64,000 nt of DNA from contig CAJNDS010000350.1 of the NCBI GenBank assembly GCA_905221605.1, positions 62,001 through 126,000 of the forward strand, read 5' to 3'. The notes below the pieces were generated by a model. That model had not been told where the DNA came from. It saw only the letters and a program-made list of their open reading frames with translations, and ran no database searches. This document shows positions 58,469-64,000 of this stretch, in pieces; positions within the stretch are counted from its first letter, which is position 1, and every line of letters begins with the position of its first letter. This stretch comes from Symbiodinium natans. Taxonomy: Eukaryota > Sar > Dinophyceae > Suessiales > Symbiodiniaceae. The position numbers and the translations under genes are program-made.

Positions 58469-58885
58469 TTGGACGTCCGAGGACAGGGCTCCTCCATCGG
58501 AGTGGCTTTTACGGCGACATCTTGCACAGGCAAGGCCCATCACAACATCGGGGCTACGGTGGAGGCACTGTGCTTTCGCTCAAATCACACGGTCTTTGTG
58601 AGGAAGAGGAATCTTCCGTCCGAACCCCGAACGCAGCGTATGCGTGACCCTGTGGAATGTCCTCCTGGGCTTTCTGCTCGTCTATGTACTCAGCAATGTG
58701 GGTTTCCTGGTCAGCTACAGTCAGGGAACAGATGCACTGAGACTCGGGACGAGGCTCGCATCCAACCCATCGACGGCCATTGCCCGTCAATGTGTGAGAG
58801 CGACGAATGTCCAGCCGTGACCCTTTCCGCTCTTTGCTACCCGGAGAACGTCCAGACCCGCGGATTCAACATGCCCAATATCTAA
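58469..58885 (+). CDS. Candidate Cys-rich exon, unknown product
   Basis: 138 codons open to TAA at 58883-58885. The second half is Cys-rich (ECPPGLSARLCTQQCGFPG and onwards), like secreted repeat proteins, though no known module is certain. No good ATG context, so it may be an exon. Confidence 0.25.
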   Translation: MDVRGQGSSIGVAFTATSCTGKAHHNIGATVEALCFRSNHTVFVRKRNLPSEPRTQRMRDPVECPPGLSARLCTQQCGFPGQLQSGNRCTETRDEARIQPIDGHCPSMCESDECPAVTLSALCYPENVQTRGFNMPNI

Positions 58886-59002
58886 GAATTTCAATCTTGA
58901 GTGATGTTTGCAGATTTCAAGACTGCCCTTTGCGGAAGGTGCCAAAGACTTATACCATCTTGAACCCAGAATTTGCGAAAAGGCAAGTTTTGCGCAGATG
59001 CT

Positions 59003-59700
59003 GAACGGCTGCTTCCAGACCTCGCTTGTTTTGTAACTGCAAGGGAAGCATCTGACTGAAACGATGGTTCGGAAACGGCTTTTCTGCATCGTTTGCACCT
59101 AATTTGTGGATCCTGGTGGACAGTCGCCGTAATAGGTTGAAGAGCCCCAGAAGGAAACAACAGGGCCAGCCATGACCTGCATAGCACAAGTGCTTGCTTT
59201 GCCATCTGGCAGCATACGGTACCAACCTGTGCCATACTTTAACCGCAGAAGCAAGAGCTTAAAAAGTTTGCAGTTCCTGCACCGCTGATGCGGGTAGAAC
59301 GGCTGCTTCCAGACCTTGCTTGTTTTGTAACTGCAAGGGAAGCATCTGACTGAAACGATGGTTCGGAAACGGCTTTTCTGCATCCGCCTGATGCCGTAAT
59401 AGGTTGAAGAACGGCTGCTTCCAGACCTCGCTTGTTTTGTAACTGCAAGGGAAGCATCTGACTGAAACGATGGTTCGGAAACGGCTTTTCTGCATCGTTT
59501 GCACCTAATTTGTGGATCCTGGTGGACAGTCGCCGTAATGGTTGAAGAGCCCCAGAAGGAAAACAACAGGGCCAGCCATGACCTGCATAGCACAAGTGCT
59601 TGCTTTGCCATCTGGCAGCATACGGTACCAATCTGTACCATACACCGCAGAAACAAGAACTTAAACAGTTTGCAATTCCTGCACCTCTGATGCAGGCAGT
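59003..59700 (+). repeat. Duplicated repeat module (three 95-bp units, two 60-bp elements)
   Basis: A unit starting GAACGGCTGCTTCCAG occurs at 59003, 59297 and 59408. The first and third are followed by the 60-bp element also found in the array spacers (59098-59157, 59504-59562) and then by a shared ~80-bp segment (59158-59239, 59565-59642). The minus strand has open frames only because the DNA is repeated. Confidence 0.85.
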
Positions 59701-59948
59701 CGTCCGCAGAGAGCACGAATTGAAGGTTCGATCCTTTCTTTCTGCTGGTCTCGGGCGTTTAGGTTCCCAAGTGACAGGATGATTGATGACGAAGCGGGTC
59801 CGTCAAACACCATGTTAGAAACCATGTAGAAAGCAGTCGCTCCCACATATCAAGCAGCAGGGGTTTATTGTTGTGCTCGGTTGTTATGATCTCTTTGTGA
59901 AGATGGCCTAGACGTTGACAGGTTGGCGACTTCTGAGCTAACCGGGGG

Positions 59949-60020
59949 GGGGGGCTTCAAGATGTTCCCCCCCCCCCCCATCCCCCGCCCTCCCCCCATC
60001 CCCCCCTCCCCCCATCCGCC
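59949..60020 (+). repeat. Poly-G then poly-C tracts
   Basis: A G run near 59945-59954 is followed after about 15 bp by C runs to 60020, so the strand can fold back on itself. No gene. Confidence 0.8.
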
Positions 60021-60379
60021 CCCTCAATTCCGGTGAAGGCGTGGATGTGCTGGAGCACTTATAGGTCAGTATCAGGAACAATGGGGGGATGCCTGGCAGG
60101 ACGGAGACTGTACTGTGGTTGGTGGGGGGCGGTGGGGGTAGCGGTGGGGGTGGTGGAGGCGATTATACTGCGAACGTTCTGTTTCGAGACCGGGACGCTG
60201 TGGGAGTGCACTTTTTTCTATTTGTTTAAAGATATTAAAACACTCTCACAGCGTACCCGTATTTTATATAAACAAAATCACGAGTCATGCACAACATGCA
60301 CGTGAGCCAACACAAAGCAGCGATACGGTGTTTGTCCTGTCCCCGTTTCCAAAATACATGGGCAAACTTTATTGGAATC

Positions 60380-61050
60380 CTAGAAACAACAATAGGAGTC
60401 CTCCATTTAAACCCGTAGGAACCCTATTTTGAATTAGTCGGAGCCGTAAAGTCAATAGGAAGCCTCTTAAAATGAATTGGAGGCCCCTCACAAAAAAAGA
60501 GAATCCTCGTAGAACGAATAGGAATCCTATTAAACTGAAGAGGGACCCTGCTACAATTCATACGAACCAATCGGACTCATAAAAAAATAATGTGAACCCT
60601 TAGAAAAATAATCAGAATCCTACTAAAAATGAATGAGCCTAAACCAATAGGAACCCCTATAAAAATGAATGAGATGTTTATCAATATATATACGAATCCC
60701 ATTAACATGAACAAGAATCTGATTAAAATTGATAGGAATCTTATTGCATGAGTAGGAGCCTTTTTCAAATAACTAGGAACCCTATGAAACTCTATTGGAA
60801 TCCTATGAAAATGAATAGGAATCCTCGATTGAATTATCGGAACCGGATAAGAGTTAATAGGAGGGAAGCATATTAAATTAAATAGGAACCCTTGACAAAT
60901 CAAAAAGAGCCCGGGTTACAATTCACTGGAATCCTATTAAAGGAGAAGGAATCTTACTAAAATGAATAGGAACCAATAGGCCTGAAAAACAATAGAATCC
61001 TTTAACAAGAACTAATAGGAATCCTACTAAAATAATATGAGCCTAATTTC
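60380..61050 (+). repeat. Degenerate AATAGGAATCCTA-type minisatellite
   Basis: Many imperfect units of about 20-27 bp around AATAGGAATCC(T)ATTAAAATG. Much more AT-rich than the rest of the window. No coding capacity. Confidence 0.75.
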
Positions 61051-61411
61051 TTAAATTTAATTACAAACCTTTGCGGACTGCGAGAAGTGCCTAACAACAC
61101 GTTTTTCTTCTGTTTTGTGTACAGCATGTCGGCCACTGTCGCTCACTGTCACAGTACCGGGCTTTCAGCGAATAGCGGCCTGTAGTCTGAGGGTTGCTAT
61201 CTTCGACAAGCTCTGGACGAAGCTTGAAGCTGTTCTGTGCTAGTCGGGCATGCGATCTGCGTCCATTCGCATCTCTCTTTTCTGTCACGTACCTGATTTT
61301 TCTGACTTCTTCATGGTCGCATCTTGAGGGCGACTCAATTTTGTTGGATCTTCTTAGGGCGCTCACATGCTACGGCCACTCGAGCTAACTTCGTGGCCAG
61401 TGCGGGGTGAT

Positions 61412-61530
61412 GGGTCTTTTCTTTCTTTTCTTTGCTGCTCTTCTGAGCAGACAGATCCATAACTCTACACTGCAGTGGCCTGTGCTGAGAAAACACATCA
61501 GCAAATGCAATGGAGCCTCTCGGAAGCAAT
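61412..61530 (+). repeat. 119-bp direct repeat, copy 1 (copy 2 at 61696-61814)
   Basis: The two copies differ at two positions. Separated by 165 bp of unrelated sequence. Confidence 0.9.
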
Positions 61531-61844
61531 GACAGGCATATTGCTGAGAAGGCGTGCCTAGCTTGATTGCAGGGCTGAGGCAAGCAAGGCGCAGGACCTA
61601 TGCATGCGCAGCTGGGGCAGCTGTTTTTGTCAAAGACAAGCCCAGCTGAGCATCAGCTTAGCAGTCCCGCATGTGAAGCCCTCCCGCCCAACCCTGGGTC
61701 TTTTCTTTCTTTTCTTTGCTGCTCTTCTGAGCAGACAGATCCATAACTCCGCACTGCAGTGGCCTGTGCTGAGAAAACACATCAGCAAATGCAATGGAGC
61801 CTCTCGGAAGCAATTGTTTTTTAAGGCTTTTTTGCTTTGTTGGG

Positions 61845-62285
61845 TATTTTTTTGGTTTTCTTGCACAAGAATCCCCAAAAAACCAAAAGAACCAAAAAAA
61901 CCAAAAAAACCAATCCTGAGAGACTCTTCCCAGGGGTCCGGCTCCCCAGCAGAGTCCCTCAGGATTGGTGTTTTTGTTTTTTTTGGTTTTTTTGGTTTTC
62001 TTGCACAAGAATGCCCAAAAAAACCAAAAAAACCAAAAAAACCAAAAAAACAAAAAAAAACAAAAAACCAATAAAACCAATCCTGAGAGACTCTTCCCAG
62101 GGGTCCGGCTCCCCAACAGAGTCCCTCAGGATTGTTTTTTTTTTTTGGTTTTTTTGGTTGTCTTGCACAAGAATCCCCAAAAAACAAAAAAAACCAAAAA
62201 ATCAAAAAAAATCAATCCCAGGGGTCCGGCTCCCCAACAGAGTCCCTCAGGATTGTTTTTTTTTTTTTTTTTTGGTTTTTTTGGT
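61845..62285. repeat. Tandem hairpin array
   Basis: Two alternating palindromes. One is T-rich/A-rich arms around TTCTTGCACAAGAA (near 61858, 62000 and 62160). The other is CAATCCTGAG...CTCAGGATTG with inner GACTC/GAGTC pairing (near 61911-61968 and 62078-62135; the third, near 62215, has lost its left arm). Open frames here are low-complexity artefacts. Confidence 0.8.
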
Positions 62286-62439
62286 TTTTTTGGTTTTCTT
62301 GTTGTTTTGTGTTTTTTGGTTTGTGTGGGATTTGTTGTGTATTATTTCTTGTTGCACGTTTTTCGTGTGTTTTTTTAAGGATGTTTTAAACGTTTTGCGC
62401 GTTTTTTTTTGGTGAAAAAGTGCACTCCCACGGCGTCCC

Positions 62440-64000
62440 ATTTTCTCTGTAAAAGATAGGGGCAGCAGAAGGGTGGTGCAGTCCGTGATCGCGCTCGAGG
62501 CAACGGGCTGCGTGACTTACGCGGTGAGGCGGCTGTGCTCGCGCCTGGCTGCGTGTCCGACCCATTCTCCTATGGCTCGCTATAGTCTTGGGACGTACTC
62601 GAAGTCAGGTTGAACGTGAGCTCTGGGGATTCGGGAGAGTTTAGGCGGACAAGGCTTTGGGCAACGGTCCAGCTGCACCGCGGCTAGTGTTTTTTGGGGC
62701 TCTGTCGGTTGCTTTAGGGGGGGGCGGTGGCGTTGGCCCTTTCGGGGTAAGCGGGGTGCACATCGGGAAGGAGCCCTCAGCGTGTCAGCAGGGAGGGCGT
62801 CCTTTGCTCGCAATTGTTGCAGCAGTGCCGGCAGGCCATACGGGTGCTCATGGGGAGCCCTGTCAGCCTGATCCGGGAGCAGACTAACCTGGGGCGTCGG
62901 CCGATTTCCAGTCACGGCCTCCAGGTATTTGTATGCACCGTCGGCATCCGTCATATGCTGATACGCTGCTAAATAAGCGGCATGTGGCTACGACGAATCT
63001 GCCAAATATCCACGGACTTGCCGGGCCGTTCTATCGCAACCTGGAGGCCGCAGCGCTTCCTGAACCCAGGGCTGTCTACACCTTCGCTCAGGATCATCCA
63101 TATCCTGGACAGCCAACACGCTGCCAAGCTCAAGGCGCTCGAAGGGAGTAGCCCCCATGCTGCGATGCTCTGGCTGACTTACCGGTTTAGGGGGGAGGCT
63201 GAGTTCCCGACAGGCCTGATCATTTTCTTGCTTGGCAACGCCGGGATAGCTGCAGCTCCAGAGGCTGGATGCTTGCCTGGCAGAGTCAAAGGAAGGAATG
63301 TGACCCTGTGTAACAAGGGCGATCGCTTGGAAGCAGTTAACTACCCCATCACGAAAAGGGGGATACTACTTGGCTCTGTTTGGTGACTTTGATACTGTGA
63401 ACTGCAGCCATGGATTTGCACCCAGGCCGGTACAGCTATCTCAGTTTTCAGTATAAAGATACCCTAGAAAACCCTGTACCTCTACCCCCTAAAACCCTAA
63501 ACCCCCCCCCCCCCCCCCACCACTCCTCCAAGGATGCTGACCAGGACTGCTGCATCCCGAAGTTCAGCGGCATCTCGCCTTTTTTCGGGTTTGGTGTTGA
63601 GGGCTGAGAGCTGAGGGTTAAGGATTTCGGGGGGTGGTTCGGGTTTAGGATTTGGGCCAAGGGGCCCTTGCAGGTTCTGGGGTGTTGCCTTACACACCCC
63701 TGGAGCCTAGGCCCTAGATGCCCAAGTCTATGTACGTCATTAAGTTCTCGAAACGATGGTGCCTTTGTGTACCGCAACTAAAAGGGCTCATTGTGTTAGG
63801 TCCTTAGGTGTCCCGCTGAACTCATACACACCTAGAGACACCCGTAGTCCTCAACGAATATTTATCTTACATCACATGAGGATCCGACATGAGGATCCGA
63901 TTGCAATTGAAGGGATATTCCTTAAAGAAGGGGTGTTGGAGTCTTTGGCCTCAAGCCGTTAACCGCCTTAACGCTGAACCTGGGTGCCTCTGTCCTGTTC
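62440..64000. other. No convincing gene
   Basis: Open frames of up to 135 codons occur on both strands (62580-62954 minus, 62982-63386 plus) without recognised domains. A CCCTAAAACCCTAAA step precedes a run of C (63482-63518). Confidence 0.4.

Larger units (their letters stand above)
60192..62439. mobile_element. 2.2-kb region bounded by 25-bp inverted repeats (foldback-like)
   Basis: GGGACGC-T-GTGGGAGTGCAC followed by TTTTT at 60192-60216 is matched in inverse orientation at 62415-62439, 24 of 25 positions. A third, weaker inverted copy lies at 60241-60258 and makes a local 67-bp palindrome. The interior is repeats (minisatellite, 119-bp duplication, hairpin array) with no transposase. No target-site duplication is obvious, so it may be a non-autonomous DNA element or a chance pair of a dispersed repeat. 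Confidence 0.45.

Noticed and set aside
61604-62415. Open frames of 130-190 codons rich in Phe, Lys and Trp
   Set aside because: They arise from TTTTTTGG and CCAAAAAA repeats in the hairpin array and lack coding character.
63482-63518. CCCTAAA steps suggesting a telomeric repeat
   Set aside because: Only two or three units; similar isolated steps occur near 41580 and 43380. No tract long enough for a telomere.

Overview
The window looks like nuclear DNA of a dinoflagellate (genus not determinable here). Reasons: a tandem array of near-identical genes with a GC-AG intron, very long simple repeats, few recognisable genes among dense retroelement debris, and retroelements carrying DNA-modification-type domains. 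No bacterial operons, CRISPR arrays, complete tRNAs or rRNAs were seen.

Layout. 1-4996 is the 3' part of a retroelement. It has a Gag-like zinc-finger tail, a UGA-CUA-G stop context, and a pol ORF ordered dioxygenase-like / C5-methyltransferase-like / reverse transcriptase / RNase H, followed by a B-A-B repeat pattern like the split direct repeats of Ngaro/DIRS elements. 4997-7183 is decayed retroelement sequence plus long CT and GT microsatellites. 7182-41296 is a tandem array with a unit of about 4.2 kb: five copies of a gene for a secreted protein with a discoidin-like and a ferritin-like di-iron domain. Copies 2, 4 and 5 look intact; copies 1 and 3 are frameshifted. A complete, very young Ty1/copia element (8447-19174, identical 177-bp LTRs, one intact 3342-codon ORF) sits in the first array spacer, and a 780-bp MITE-like insertion sits in the spacer after copy 4.

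41297-48100 holds fragmentary candidate exons for secreted proteins. 48131-51464 is a dead LINE on the minus strand. 52-58 kb is mostly non-coding apart from a multi-exon MACPF-domain gene (56097-57694). 59-62.4 kb is repeat-built: a duplicated module sharing a 60-bp element with the array spacers, then a 2.2-kb region bounded by 25-bp inverted repeats and filled with a minisatellite and hairpin repeats. 62440-64000 shows no convincing gene.

The most unusual signal is that two retroelements of different classes (the 5' element and the copia element) carry the same kind of 2OG-Fe(II) dioxygenase-like domain (H-x-D ... H-x8-R). In one it is fused to a cytosine-methyltransferase-like domain, a possible DNA-modification writer/eraser pair on one retroelement polyprotein.
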